Shown here: in pieces, positions 1 to 8,101 of the stretch
How the letters are laid out: each line of letters opens with the position of its first letter
How positions within the stretch are numbered: the first letter of the stretch is position 1
Source of the DNA: Dactylosporangium sp. AC04546
GTDB lineage: Bacteria > Actinomycetota > Actinomycetes > Mycobacteriales > Micromonosporaceae
Assembly: GCF_022095675.1 (NCBI RefSeq)
Contig: NZ_JAHYSG010000056.1
Coordinates: 1 to 64,000 of the forward strand
Direction of reading: 5' to 3'
DNA length: 64,000 nucleotides
Position numbers and translations under genes: made by a program
Notes under the pieces: generated by a model
Database searches by the model: none
Told to the model about the DNA's origin: nothing
The model's input: the letters and a program-made list of their open reading frames with translations, nothing else

Positions 1-38
1 GAGCGGGAGGGGCGGAGCGGGAGGGGCGAGCGCGGGAG

Positions 39-689
39 TTATGTGCGCAGGTGCAGGGGCTGGTCTGCGTCCGGGTGTGCCGGTTCGGGCCAGGCACGCA
101 GGCCCAGGGAGCGCAGCTCCAGCCTGGCCAGGGCCTCGACCGCGGCGCTGTCGCCCCGGCGCCAGCGGGCGGCGATCTCCGGGTCCAGCCTGACCAGCCT
201 GCCGATCGGCTGGGTGGCCAGGGCCCGCAGCGCGAGCAGGTCGCGGCCGGCCGTCGCGTTGCGCAGCCGGGCCGCCGAGCCGGCTCTGCGCATCCAGCGG
301 ACGCGCAGCGGGAGCCAGAGCAGGACGACCAGGGCGACCGGGACCACCACCAGGACCACGCTCAGGATCCAGGCCAGGTCGTCGACGATCTCCTGCTGGT
401 CGCGGCCGGCGTTGGCCAGCGAGGTGGCGGCGTTGGCGGCGTTGGTGAACGGCGTGGCGACCGAGTCGGGCACGCCGGGCACGCCCTTGATCTTGTCGCC
501 GGCCGAGTTGAGGTTCTCGGCCAGGCCGTTGCCGGCGCCTTCGAGCTTCTGCCCGGGCACGGCGAGCTTCTGGATGAGGTCGAACACCGTCATCCCCAGG
601 CGGACCCAGGCGTAGACCCAGGCGGCGACCAGCACGTCGGTGAGGAGCTGCCGGATGGCGGTGGGGGCACGGTCGGCATAGAGCTTCAC
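39..689 (-). CDS. hypothetical membrane protein
   Basis: I do not recognise a named family for this 216-residue protein. A hydrophobic segment at about residues 16-38 and a strong one at about 107-128 suggest a two-pass membrane protein. An Ala/Asn-rich loop of about 70 residues lies between them, probably outside the cell. The C-terminal ~85 residues are Arg- and Ala-rich and probably cytoplasmic. It is divergent from the HIT gene, with only 24 bases between the two start codons, so the promoters must overlap. Codon use is ordinary for the window. The ATG at 687-689 is taken as the start because it is the first in frame. Function unknown. Confidence 0.65.
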   Translation of the reverse strand: MKLYADRAPTAIRQLLTDVLVAAWVYAWVRLGMTVFDLIQKLAVPGQKLEGAGNGLAENLNSAGDKIKGVPGVPDSVATPFTNAANAATSLANAGRDQQEIVDDLAWILSVVLVVVPVALVVLLWLPLRVRWMRRAGSAARLRNATAGRDLLALRALATQPIGRLVRLDPEIAARWRRGDSAAVEALARLELRSLGLRAWPEPAHPDADQPLHLRT

Positions 690-702
690 GACTCCATGCT
701 TC

Positions 703-708
703 TATGAT
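703..708 (+). promoter_or_regulatory. candidate -10 element TATGAT for a leaderless transcript
   Basis: TATGAT ends 5 bases before the HIT-gene ATG, and no Shine-Dalgarno sequence lies between. This is the layout expected for a leaderless actinobacterial mRNA starting at the A of the start codon. No good -35 hexamer is visible, so the call rests on the -10 match and its spacing. Confidence 0.35.
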
Positions 709-713
709 CCACC

Positions 714-1112
714 ATGGACTGCATCTTCTGCGCCATCGTGGCCGGCGCCGCCGAGGCCAGCTTCGTCCATCAGGACGACGACGTGGTGGCATTCATGGAT
801 CTCAACCCGGTCACGCCCGGGCACCTGCTGGTCATCCCGCGGCGGCACGCCGTGGGGCTGGCCGACCTCGAGGAGGCCGCCGGCGAGGCGGTCTGGCGGA
901 TCGCGCACCGCCTCGGCCGCGTGGTGCGCCACGACGGCGTGAACCTGTTCCTGGCCGACGGGGTGGCCGCCGGCCAGGAGGTGTTCCACGTGCACCTGCA
1001 CGTCGTGCCCCGCTACGAGGGCGACGGCTTCAAGCTGGTCGTCAAGCCCGGCCGCCCGACGCGGGCCGAGCTGGACGCGATGGCCGCGTCGATCCGCGAG
1101 GCGCTGCCGTAG
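714..1112 (+). CDS. HIT family nucleotide hydrolase/transferase
   Basis: A 132-residue histidine-triad protein. The HIT signature HVHLHVV is at residues 92-98, with the nucleophilic histidine the third of the triad (H96). An N-terminal CxxC (C3, C6) may belong to a structural zinc site, as in HinT-type members. Proteins of this family hydrolyse nucleoside phosphoramidates or dinucleoside polyphosphates in the cytoplasm; the exact substrate cannot be read from sequence. Length is normal for the family. The start overlaps a likely leaderless promoter. The gene ends convergently towards glyS, with a strong hairpin between them. Confidence 0.93.
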   Translation: MDCIFCAIVAGAAEASFVHQDDDVVAFMDLNPVTPGHLLVIPRRHAVGLADLEEAAGEAVWRIAHRLGRVVRHDGVNLFLADGVAAGQEVFHVHLHVVPRYEGDGFKLVVKPGRPTRAELDAMAASIREALP

Positions 1113-1192
1113 CCCACCCCCGCGCGGAAGCACCGCGGGCGTCCGCGCGGGCGCAGCCCGCGGGCTCTTGGGACGACGGCGACGGCAGCGTC

Positions 1193-1224
1193 CGTGGGCC
1201 CGGGACGGATGTCCCGGGCCCACG
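1193..1224. terminator. bidirectional hairpin terminator between HIT gene and glyS
   Basis: A perfect 14-bp stem (CGTGGGCCCGGGAC and its complement) closes on a 4-base GGAT loop. It sits between two convergent genes. It lacks a T-run, as is common for GC-rich actinobacterial terminators. Confidence 0.7.
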
Positions 1225-1286
1225 AGCGGTGTCTGGCGGGAGCGACGGTCGCGCCTTGCGCGGACCCGAGTCCCGGAAAGGAGGAA

Positions 1287-2666
1287 CTAGCAGCCCGGCA
1301 GGCGCTCGATCAGGTACCGCTCGACCTGGTCGATGGAGACGCGCTCCTGCGTCATCGAGTCGCGGTCGCGGACCGTGACGGCGTTGTCGTTCAGCGTGTC
1401 GAAGTCGACCGTGAGGCAGTACGGCGTGCCGATCTCGTCCTGGCGGCGGTAGCGGCGGCCGATGCCCTGGGCGTCGTCGAAGTCGACCGTCCAGCGCTTG
1501 CGGAGCTGGGCGGCCAGGTCGCGGGCCTTGGGGGAGAGGTCGGCGTTGCGCGACAGGGGGAGCACCGCGGCCTTGACCGGGGCCAGGCGCTTGTCGAAGC
1601 GCATGACCGTGCGGCGGTCGACGCCGCCGCTGGTGTTCGGCGCCTCGTCCTCGTCGTAGGCCTCCAGCAGGAAGGCCAGCACGGCGCGGGTCAGGCCGGC
1701 CGCCGGCTCGATGACGTAGGGGACCCAGCGCTCCTTCTTCTCCTGGTCGAAGTAGGACAGGTCGACGCCGGAGTGCTTGGAGTGGGTGCTCAGGTCGAAG
1801 TCGGTACGGTTGGCGATGCCTTCGAGCTCGGAGAACTCGGTGCCGCCGAAGCGGAAGCGGTACTCGATGTCGACCGTGCGCTTCGAGTAGTGGGAGAGCT
1901 TCTCTTTCGGGTGCTCGTAGAAGCGCATGTTGTCCGCGGAGATGCCCAGGTCGATGTACCAGTTCCAGCGCTCCTGGAGCCAGTACTCGTGCCATTCCTC
2001 GTCGGTGCCGGGCTCGACGAAGAACTCCATCTCCATCTGCTCGAACTCGCGCGTGCGGAAGATGAAGTTGCCCGGGGTGATCTCGTTGCGGAAGCTCTTG
2101 CCGACCTGCGCGATGCCGAACGGGGGCTTCTTGCGGGCCGCGCCGGCGACGTTGTTGAAGTTGACGAAGATGCCCTGGGCGGTCTCGGGGCGCAGGTAGT
2201 GCAGGCCCTCGTCGTTCTCGACGGCGCCGAGGTAGGTCTTCATCAGGCCGTTGAACATGCGCGGCTCGCTGAACGTGCCCTTGTTGCCGCAGTTGGGGCA
2301 GTTGAGCTCGCCCAGCACGAACGGCTTGCCGGGGTTCTTGGCCTCCCACGCCTCCTCGAGGTGGTCGGCGCGGAAGCGCTTGTGGCAGGAGGCGCACTCG
2401 GTCAGCGGGTCGACGAACGCCTCGACGTGGCCGGAGGCCACCCACACGTCGCGGGCGAGGATGACGGCCGAGTCCAGGCCGACGATGTCGTCGCGCTGCT
2501 GCACCGTCGTCTTCCACCACTGGCGGCGCACGTTGTCCTTGAGCTCGACGCCCAGCGGACCGTAGTCCCAGGCGGAGCGGGTGCCACCGTAGATCTCGCT
2601 CGACGGGAAGACGAAACCCCGCCGTTTCGCGAGGCTGACGACGGAATCGATGCGATCGGCGGCCAT
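1287..2666 (-). CDS. glyS: glycyl-tRNA synthetase (alpha2 type)
   Basis: A 459-residue class II aminoacyl-tRNA synthetase that charges tRNA-Gly with glycine. The length fits the single-chain dimeric form, not the alpha/beta form. Visible signatures are the N-terminal SSEIYGG and WDYGPLG motifs (about residues 22-39), a zinc-binding pair CASC (C91, C94) with CPNC (C123, C126), and the motif 2 region [12 protein letters not shown] at about 159-170. The ATG at 2664-2666 was chosen over the upstream ATG at 2753 because AGGAGG lies 7 bases before it and the protein then begins where the conserved domain begins. In Mycobacterium glyS (Rv2357c) neighbours smtB and zur; here a zinc locus is also close by. 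Confidence 0.97.
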   Translation of the reverse strand: MAADRIDSVVSLAKRRGFVFPSSEIYGGTRSAWDYGPLGVELKDNVRRQWWKTTVQQRDDIVGLDSAVILARDVWVASGHVEAFVDPLTECASCHKRFRADHLEEAWEAKNPGKPFVLGELNCPNCGNKGTFSEPRMFNGLMKTYLGAVENDEGLHYLRPETAQGIFVNFNNVAGAARKKPPFGIAQVGKSFRNEITPGNFIFRTREFEQMEMEFFVEPGTDEEWHEYWLQERWNWYIDLGISADNMRFYEHPKEKLSHYSKRTVDIEYRFRFGGTEFSELEGIANRTDFDLSTHSKHSGVDLSYFDQEKKERWVPYVIEPAAGLTRAVLAFLLEAYDEDEAPNTSGGVDRRTVMRFDKRLAPVKAAVLPLSRNADLSPKARDLAAQLRKRWTVDFDDAQGIGRRYRRQDEIGTPYCLTVDFDTLNDNAVTVRDRDSMTQERVSIDQVERYLIERLPGC

Positions 2667-2789
2667 GGTGGTTCCTCCTAAAGCCTCACGGCGACTGGCT
2701 GTCGGCAAGGCGGTCTTCAGCGGAAAGGACAAGCGAACCGTCAACGTCCCCATCGACGCTACGGTTACGCAACGGTGAGCCGCACCAGA

Positions 2790-3293
2790 TTATTCGACGC
2801 CGCCGCAGATGACATATCGGGTGCCTTCCTGCGTCATGACGAACCGCATCCAGCGCGGGGCCTGGCCTTCCTGCTCCACGTTGGCCGGCACGACGATGTC
2901 CTGCTGGATGCTCACGTCGTCGTCGTTGACGGAGAAGGCGACGACCGGTGACGCGGCGTAGTGGTCCCGGAACCAGTTGACCGTGTGCCGGCTCTGCTCG
3001 GCGGCGCACAGGTACTCGTTGCGGGCGCGTGCGTAGTCCTCCGCCTGGAGCGCGCCGAGGTAGCCGCGGGCCACGTCGGCGACCTGGGTGCGGGCCAGGT
3101 TGTCGGCGAAGGAGATGAAGAAGCCGCCGCCGAGGACCCCGCCGACGCAGCACAGGACGAGCACCAGGCCGCCGACGCCCAGGCCGATCCACAGGCCCTT
3201 CATGTCGCGGTCGCGCGGCGGGGCGGCGAACGGCGCGACGACCCCCGGCCCGGCCGGCGGCGCGGGCACCTCATCGACCTGCGGCGGCATCAT
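2790..3293 (-). CDS. hypothetical membrane-anchored protein (Rv0361/DUF4878-like layout)
   Basis: 167 residues. A Pro/Ala-rich cytoplasmic tail (about 1-30) is followed by one transmembrane segment rich in Gly, Val and Cys (about 34-60). An extracytoplasmic domain of about 105 residues follows, with a helical start, two cysteines and a beta-rich end. This layout matches small actinobacterial proteins with an NTF2-like/DUF4878 fold, but the resemblance is in architecture only. It starts 124 bases upstream of glyS on the same strand and could be co-transcribed with it. Function unknown. Confidence 0.7.
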   Translation of the reverse strand: MMPPQVDEVPAPPAGPGVVAPFAAPPRDRDMKGLWIGLGVGGLVLVLCCVGGVLGGGFFISFADNLARTQVADVARGYLGALQAEDYARARNEYLCAAEQSRHTVNWFRDHYAASPVVAFSVNDDDVSIQQDIVVPANVEQEGQAPRWMRFVMTQEGTRYVICGGVE

Positions 3294-3312
3294 GACCGAA
3301 GCCTATCCGCCC

Positions 3313-3633
3313 TCAGGCGCGGTCACTCGCGGTCACGGTCAGCTCGCCGCCGGGCGCGACCGTGGCCAGCTCCTCGAACGCCGAGGGCTCGTCGAGCGAC
3401 TGTGCGAGCAGCGGGGTGGCGTACATCTTGACGTCGAAGTTCGACAGGGCGCGGCGGTAGGCGCCGACCGACTCCCACTCGGTGAGGATCGTCCAGTGCG
3501 CCGGGTCGTCGTACGCCCGTCCGAGGCTGCCCCGGAGATACCCTGGGCACGCCGCCAGGGCGCCGAGCGCGGCGTGCGCCCGCTCGGGGAAGCCTGCGGG
3601 ATCCTCGACGACGAACCGTGTCACCACCAGCAT
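3313..3633 (-). CDS. antibiotic biosynthesis monooxygenase (ABM) domain protein
   Basis: A 106-residue single-domain protein with the ABM ferredoxin-like fold. The recognisable core is a GYLRGSLGRAYDDP strand region, then WTILTEWES and a helix with an aromatic-rich end. ABM proteins are dimeric and range from quinone- or haem-degrading oxygenases to scavenging enzymes, so the substrate is not predictable. A TATGCT box ends 6 bases upstream of the ATG with no Shine-Dalgarno, again suggesting a leaderless transcript. It is divergent from the small membrane protein at 3663. Confidence 0.82.
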   Translation of the reverse strand: MLVVTRFVVEDPAGFPERAHAALGALAACPGYLRGSLGRAYDDPAHWTILTEWESVGAYRRALSNFDVKMYATPLLAQSLDEPSAFEELATVAPGGELTVTASDRA

Positions 3634-3662
3634 GCCGCGAGCATACGGACCTGAGGAGTGAG

Positions 3663-3911
3663 ATGTCCGAGCGTGTCCTGATCAGGCTGGGCCGACTGAA
3701 CCCGACCGCGGTCTTCCTCGGCGTGGGCGCGCTGGTGTTCGTGGCGCTCGTGCTGCCGGGAATCGTCGGGGGAGCGCTGCTGTTGCTCCTGGCCGCGGGG
3801 GTTGTCTGGGTGCTGACCAAGACCTGGGTGGTGCAGCCGCCGCGGGTCCGGGTGGCGCGGCTGCTCATCCTCGGCCTGCTGCTCGCCCTCGCAGTGTTCA
3901 AGATCGCTTAA
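3663..3911 (+). CDS. small two-helix membrane protein (DUF6703-like)
   Basis: 82 residues with two long hydrophobic segments, at about 17-48 and 62-80, joined by a short basic loop (KTWVVQPPRVRVAR). The ATG at 3663 is preceded by GAGGAG at a good distance, so the 15 extra upstream codons are ignored. Similar small membrane proteins are common in actinobacteria, but none that I can name has a known role. It sits immediately before the Zur-like box and zinc ABC genes, so it is probably a separate transcription unit. Confidence 0.7.
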   Translation: MSERVLIRLGRLNPTAVFLGVGALVFVALVLPGIVGGALLLLLAAGVVWVLTKTWVVQPPRVRVARLLILGLLLALAVFKIA

Positions 3912-3914
3912 GTT

Positions 3915-3933
3915 GACAACGATTCTCATTATC
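3915..3933 (+). promoter_or_regulatory. Zur/Fur-superfamily operator
   Basis: GACAACGATTCTCATTATC matches the classical Fur box GATAATGATTCTCATTATC at 17 of 19 positions. It lies 16 bases before the start of the zinc ABC ATPase and overlaps a TTGACA hexamer at 3913-3918. Given the transporter downstream, Zur is the likelier ligand. No zur or fur gene is present in the window. Confidence 0.75.
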
Positions 3934-3949
3934 GGGCAGGCTCGACAGC

Positions 3950-4660
3950 GTGGTGCTAGAGGTTGACCGGGCGGTGGTGGCGTACGACGGCCGCCCCGTG
4001 CTCGACGGCGTGTCCCTCAAGGTCGCCCCGGCCGAGGTGGTCGCGATCCTCGGCGCCAACGGGTCCGGCAAGTCCACCCTGGTCAGGGCCGCCCTCGGGC
4101 TGGTGCCGCTGAGCGCCGGCGAGGTGCGGCTGTTCGGCACCCCGCTGCGGCGGTTCCGGGAGTGGCAGCGGCTGGGGTACGTGCCGCAGCGGGTCGGCGC
4201 CGGCAGTGGCGTGCCCGCCACGGTCGCCGAGGTGGTCGCCGAGGGGCGGCTCGCCCGCCGCGGGTTCCTGCGCATCGCGACCGCCGCCGACCGGCGGGCC
4301 GTCGGCGAGGCGCTCGACGCGGTCGGGCTCGCCGACCGGGCCCGCGAGCCCGTCTCGGTGCTGTCCGGCGGGCAGCAGCAGCGGGTGCTCATCGCCCGCG
4401 CGCTGGCCGGCCGGCCGGAGCTGCTGGTCCTCGACGAGCCGACGGCCGGGGTCGACGCGGCCAGCCAGGAGGCGTTCGCCGGGTGCCTCGACCGGTTCGT
4501 CCGCGACGGGGGCACGGTCGTGTTCGTCGCCCATGAGCTCGGGCCGCTGCGACCGCTGATCACGCGCGCTGTCGTCGTGCACCACGGTGAGATCGTCCAC
4601 GACGGGGACCCGCCGGAGACGGACAGCGACCACGTCCACCCCCACGCCGCGGCGGCGTGA
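3950..4660 (+). CDS. znuC: zinc/manganese-type ABC transporter ATP-binding protein
   Basis: 236 residues. Walker A GANGSGKS spans 35-42, the ABC signature LSGGQQQR is at about 141, and the Walker B strand ends in LVLDEPT. It belongs to the metal-uptake (ZnuC/MntB) type and would drive import of Zn2+ through the permease encoded next door. The C-terminal tail DSDHVHPH is histidine-rich, a common feature of zinc handlers. It starts at a GTG 16 bases after a Zur-like box. The next gene starts 1 base after its stop, so the two form an operon. No solute-binding protein (ZnuA) is encoded nearby. Confidence 0.9.
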   Translation: MVLEVDRAVVAYDGRPVLDGVSLKVAPAEVVAILGANGSGKSTLVRAALGLVPLSAGEVRLFGTPLRRFREWQRLGYVPQRVGAGSGVPATVAEVVAEGRLARRGFLRIATAADRRAVGEALDAVGLADRAREPVSVLSGGQQQRVLIARALAGRPELLVLDEPTAGVDAASQEAFAGCLDRFVRDGGTVVFVAHELGPLRPLITRAVVVHHGEIVHDGDPPETDSDHVHPHAAAA

Positions 4661-4661
4661 C

Positions 4662-5534
4662 GTGAGCCTCTTCCAGCACGAGTTCATGATCCGGGCGCTC
4701 ATCGGGGCGCTTATCACCGGCGCCGCGGCGCCCGCCATCGGCATCTACCTCGTCCAGCGCCGCCTGTCGCTCATCGGCGACGGCCTGGGCCACGTCGCGC
4801 TGACCGGCGTCGGCGTCGGGCTGCTGACCAACCAGTCCCCGGTGCTCATGGCGGTGCTGGCGGCCGTCGTCGGCGCGGTGGTCATCGAGCTGGTGCGCGA
4901 GCGGGGCAAGACCTCCGGCGACATCGCGCTGTCGATGCTCTTCTACGGCGGCATCTCCGGCGGCGTGGTGCTCGTCAACCTCTCCGACGCGCAGAGCAAC
5001 CGCAGCCTGGTGACCTACCTGTTCGGCTCGCCGCTGACCACGAGCCGGCAGGACCTCACCGTCATGCTCGTGCTGGGCGCGATCGTGCTGGCGGTGGCGG
5101 TGCTGCTGCGGCCGTGGCTGTTCGCGGTGTGCCACGACGAGGAGTACGCCCGCGTGTCCGGCCTGCCCGTCCGCGCGCTCAACCTGGTCCTGGCGATCAC
5201 GACCGCGGTCACCGTCACGGTCGCCATGCGGGCGGTCGGCCTGCTGCTCGTCAGCGCCCTCATGGTCGTGCCGGTCGCCACCGCGCAGCAGATCACGCGC
5301 GGCTTCAAGGTGACCATGCTGGCCGCCGTCGGGCTCGGCCTGCTCGCCTCCGGCGGCGGCGTCTGGCTGTCGGCCCAGGTCGACACGGGTCCGGGTGCGA
5401 CGGTGGTACTGCTCGCGATCGCCGGCTTCTTCGTGGTCACCGTGGGCGCGGGGCTGGTGCGGGCGGTCAGGCGCCGCACGGGTGCGCAGCGGCAAACTGA
5501 GAACGGTTACCGTTACGCGTATGTCGACGAGTGA
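4662..5534 (+). CDS. znuB: zinc ABC transporter permease
   Basis: A 290-residue integral membrane protein with eight or more hydrophobic segments, of the ABC-3 family of metal permeases. Recognisable stretches are QRRLSLIGDGLGHVALTGVG near residue 32 and the late VGLLLVSALMVVPVATAQQ segment. It pairs with the ATPase upstream to import zinc. The GTG at 4662 was chosen because it follows the ATPase stop by one base and the protein then starts like its relatives. The last 14 bases overlap the arsR-type gene, so transporter and regulator are likely translated together. Confidence 0.9.
   Translation: MSLFQHEFMIRALIGALITGAAAPAIGIYLVQRRLSLIGDGLGHVALTGVGVGLLTNQSPVLMAVLAAVVGAVVIELVRERGKTSGDIALSMLFYGGISGGVVLVNLSDAQSNRSLVTYLFGSPLTTSRQDLTVMLVLGAIVLAVAVLLRPWLFAVCHDEEYARVSGLPVRALNLVLAITTAVTVTVAMRAVGLLLVSALMVVPVATAQQITRGFKVTMLAAVGLGLLASGGGVWLSAQVDTGPGATVVLLAIAGFFVVTVGAGLVRAVRRRTGAQRQTENGYRYAYVDE
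5502..5514 (+). promoter_or_regulatory. 13-bp palindrome, candidate operator of the SmtB-like regulator
   Basis: AACGGT-T-ACCGTT is a perfect inverted repeat 6 bases before the regulator's ATG and inside the end of the permease gene. It could be an autoregulatory ArsR/SmtB site or a second Zur-type site. Role inferred from position only. Confidence 0.4.
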
Positions 5535-5811
5535 CGGCTACGAGGCGGCGGGCGAGCTGCTCCGGGCACTCTCGGCCCCGTTGCGGATCCGGATCGTGAC
5601 CGAGCTGGCCGGCGGGCCCCGGTGCGTGCACGAGCTGGTCGACTCCCTCGGCGCGGCCCAGCCGCTGGTCTCGCAGCACCTGCGGGTGCTGCGCGGGGCC
5701 GGTGTGGTGCGCGGGGCGAGGCGGGGGCGCGAGATCGCGTACTCGCTGACCGACGAGCACATCGCCCACATCGTGGCCGACGCGGTGACGCACGCCCGCG
5801 AGGCCCGCTGA
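5521..5811 (+). CDS. ArsR/SmtB-family zinc-responsive repressor
   Basis: 96 residues with a winged helix-turn-helix; the recognition region is AAQPLVSQHLRVLRGAGVV. Near the C-terminus, DEHIAHIVADAVTHARE has Asp, His, His and Glu spaced 0, +2, +13 and +16. This is the alpha5 metal site of SmtB (Asp104, His106, His117, Glu120), so zinc sensing is well supported. The protein would leave DNA when zinc is bound. In Mycobacterium the equivalent gene (Rv2358) lies beside glyS and zur. Here it follows znuB and no zur is seen. The ATG at 5521 gives a protein of normal family length. Confidence 0.88.
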   Translation: MSTSDGYEAAGELLRALSAPLRIRIVTELAGGPRCVHELVDSLGAAQPLVSQHLRVLRGAGVVRGARRGREIAYSLTDEHIAHIVADAVTHAREAR

Positions 5812-5817
5812 GCCCGG

Positions 5818-6297
5818 CTAGAACGTGAATCCGCCCGGGCGGTCGTTGCGGTCGGCGATCAGGCCGGCCAGGGTGGCCAGGGCGATCTCCGCCGGGGTCT
5901 TCGAGCCGATGTTCAGGCCGATCGGGCGGTGCACCCGGGCGATGTCCGCCTCCGCCACCCCCAGCTCGCGCAGCGCCGCGATGTGCGGGCCCGTGTGGCG
6001 CGGGCTGCCCATGACGCCGATCCAGCGGGCCGGCGAGGCGAGCGCGGCCTGCAGGGCGACGCCCAGCTCCGGACGGTCGTGGTCGCAGACCACCACGTCC
6101 GTCTCCGCGTCGATCGTCACGCCCGCCAGGTCCGGCTCGGCCAGCGCCACCCGGTAGCCCAGCGTTGCCGCGATGTGCATCAGGTGGGTGGCGACCGGCG
6201 AGTCGAACACCGCCACGAGCGCTCGGCGGTCCGCCGCGGGCTCCACGGCGCCGTGCGCCAGGGCGCAGCCGATCGAGTCGAATCCTGCGACCATCAC
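5818..6297 (-). CDS. XdhC-type Rossmann-domain protein
   Basis: 159 residues matching the C-terminal Rossmann half of XdhC/CoxI proteins. Recognisable parts are WIGVMGSPRHTGPHIAALRE (about 92-111) and HRPIGLNIGSKTPAEIALAT (about 123-142). Full-length XdhC inserts or sulfurates the molybdenum cofactor of xanthine dehydrogenases. This copy lacks the usual N-terminal XdhC_CoxI domain, and no molybdoenzyme is encoded nearby, so its partner is unknown. It is convergent with the SmtB-like gene (6 bases apart) and divergent from the permease at 6366. Confidence 0.8.
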   Translation of the reverse strand: MMVAGFDSIGCALAHGAVEPAADRRALVAVFDSPVATHLMHIAATLGYRVALAEPDLAGVTIDAETDVVVCDHDRPELGVALQAALASPARWIGVMGSPRHTGPHIAALRELGVAEADIARVHRPIGLNIGSKTPAEIALATLAGLIADRNDRPGGFTF

Positions 6298-6365
6298 ATC
6301 ACGCTCCGAAGTGTTCGTCGGCGCTTCATGCCGAAGGTACCAACCGACGCGATAGCCTCAGCCCC

Positions 6366-7376
6366 GTGACCCTCACCGATCACCCGGAATCGCCTGCCCC
6401 GGCCGCGGCACCGGCCAAACGGCCGAAGCAGCGGATCGGGTCCGTGGAGGTGCTCGCCGGGCTGCTCGTGCTCGTCGTGGTGTTCCGCGGGCCGATCACC
6501 AGGTCGCTGGCCGCACCGGCGCTGCAGACCTGGCTGACCGTGTTCGTGTCCGTGATGACCCAGGCGGTGCCGTTCCTGGTCTTCGGGGTCGTGCTCTCCG
6601 CGGTCATCGCGGTGTTCGTGCCGCCCTCGTTCTTCGCCCGGGCGCTGCCGCGGCACCCTGCGCTCGCCGTGCCGGCGGCCGGGGTGGCCGGTGTGGTGCT
6701 GCCCGGCTGCGAGTGCGCGAGCGTGCCGGTCGCCGGGGCGCTCGTGCGGCGCGGGGTGACGCCGGCCGCGGCGTTCGCGTTCCTGCTGGCCTCGCCGGCG
6801 GTCAACCCGATCGTGCTGGTGTCCACGGCCGTGGCGTTCCCGGGGCAGCCCCGGGTCGTCGTGGCCCGGGCGCTCGCCAGCCTGGTGGTGGCGTGCCTGA
6901 TGGGGTGGCTGTGGCACGCGTTCGGCAAGGGCAGCTGGCTGCGCATGCCGGCCCGGCCCCACCTCGACGGCATGGGGAAGTGGCCGGCCTTCTGGGCCTC
7001 GGTGCGCCACGACGTGCTGCACGCCGGCGGGTTCCTGGTCATCGGCGCGGCCTGCGCCGCCGTGATCGCGGTGGTGGTGCCGAAGGAGTGGCTCTCCCAG
7101 CTCGCCGCCAACCCGGCCGTCGCGATCGTGGTGCTGGGACTGCTCGCCGTCCTGCTGTCGATCTGCTCGGAGGCCGACGCCTTCGTGGCCGCCTCGCTCA
7201 CCCAGTTCTCGATGACGGCCCGGCTGGCCTTCATGGTCGTCGGCCCGATGATCGACCTCAAGCTGTTCGCCATGCAGGCCGGCATCTTCGGCAGGTCCTT
7301 CGCCCTGCGGTTCGCGCCGGCCACCTTCGTGCTCGCGATCGGAGTCTCCGCGGTGGTCGGAACGGTGCTGTTGTGA
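6366..7376 (+). CDS. YraQ/UPF0718 family permease
   Basis: A 336-residue membrane protein of the permease_2 (DUF318, YraQ) family. It has about eight hydrophobic segments. The characteristic GVVLPGCECASVPVAGALVR stretch carries the family's conserved CxC. ASPAVNPIVLVSTAVAFPG follows, and an SEADAFVAASL motif lies in the second half. Members are proposed to move metal or metalloid species. The GTG at 6366 was chosen because the extra upstream codons read through the divergent XdhC promoter region. Its stop overlaps the start of the next gene (GTGA), a strong sign of coupling with its usual TIGR03943 partner. Confidence 0.88.
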   Translation: MTLTDHPESPAPAAAPAKRPKQRIGSVEVLAGLLVLVVVFRGPITRSLAAPALQTWLTVFVSVMTQAVPFLVFGVVLSAVIAVFVPPSFFARALPRHPALAVPAAGVAGVVLPGCECASVPVAGALVRRGVTPAAAFAFLLASPAVNPIVLVSTAVAFPGQPRVVVARALASLVVACLMGWLWHAFGKGSWLRMPARPHLDGMGKWPAFWASVRHDVLHAGGFLVIGAACAAVIAVVVPKEWLSQLAANPAVAIVVLGLLAVLLSICSEADAFVAASLTQFSMTARLAFMVVGPMIDLKLFAMQAGIFGRSFALRFAPATFVLAIGVSAVVGTVLL

Positions 7377-8101
7377 ACCGGCAGGCGCAGGCGGTCATCC
7401 TGCTGCTCGTCGGGGGCGCGGTCCTGCGGGCGAGCCTCACCGGGCAGTACCTCAACTACGTCAAGCCCAGCCTCCAGCCGTACCTCATCGCGTCCGGCGC
7501 GCTGCTGGTCATCGCCGGCATCTTCACGCTGTGGTACGAGCTGCGGCCAGGTCACAAGCACGAGCACGAGCACGACCACGCGGACGACGGCCACGGGCAC
7601 GGGCCCGGCGGGCCTCGGGTCGCCTGGCTGCTGCTGGCGCCGGTGATCGGGCTGCTGCTCGTGGCGCCGCCCGCCCTCGGGTCCTACGCGGCCGGCCGGT
7701 CCGGCTCCGCGCTCGTCGAGAAGTCCGACTTCGCGCCATTGCCGGCCGGTGACCCGGTGCGGATCTCGATGCTCGACTACGCGTCCCGGGCCGTGTTCGA
7801 CCAGGGGGTGTCGCTCGGCGACCGGCGGGTGGAGCTCACCGGCTTCGCGATGCGTGGCCCGGGCGGCGCCTGGCTGCTCGCCCGGATGATGGTGAGCTGC
7901 TGCGCCGCCGACGCCCGGCCGGTCAAGATCGCGCTTGACGGCGACCTGCCCGACGGCCTGGCCGAGGAGCAGTGGCTGCGGGTGACCGGCCGCTACACCT
8001 CCCGGCAGATCAAGGACTCGGTCAACGGGGAGACGATTCCGTACCTCGAGGTGTCCGAGGTCACCTTGATACCCGCGCCCCAAGAGCAGTACGAGTCGTA
8101 G
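7373..8101 (+). CDS. TIGR03943 family membrane protein (YraQ-permease partner)
   Basis: 242 residues. Two N-terminal hydrophobic segments are followed by a His/Asp-rich linker (HKHEHEHDHADDGHGH, about 62-77), another membrane segment, and an extracytoplasmic C-terminal domain containing MVSCCAADA. The histidine run and vicinal cysteines suggest metal binding. Members are routinely encoded next to YraQ-type permeases, as here. The start GTG overlaps the permease stop. The stop is followed at once by the ATG of the histidine phosphatase gene, so three genes may share one transcript. Confidence 0.85.
   Translation: MNRQAQAVILLLVGGAVLRASLTGQYLNYVKPSLQPYLIASGALLVIAGIFTLWYELRPGHKHEHEHDHADDGHGHGPGGPRVAWLLLAPVIGLLLVAPPALGSYAAGRSGSALVEKSDFAPLPAGDPVRISMLDYASRAVFDQGVSLGDRRVELTGFAMRGPGGAWLLARMMVSCCAADARPVKIALDGDLPDGLAEEQWLRVTGRYTSRQIKDSVNGETIPYLEVSEVTLIPAPQEQYES

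Noticed and set aside
2667..2753. 29-residue N-terminal extension of glycyl-tRNA synthetase
   Set aside because: The internal ATG at 2666 has a clear AGGAGG and matches the conserved start; the extension has no similarity to GlyRS.
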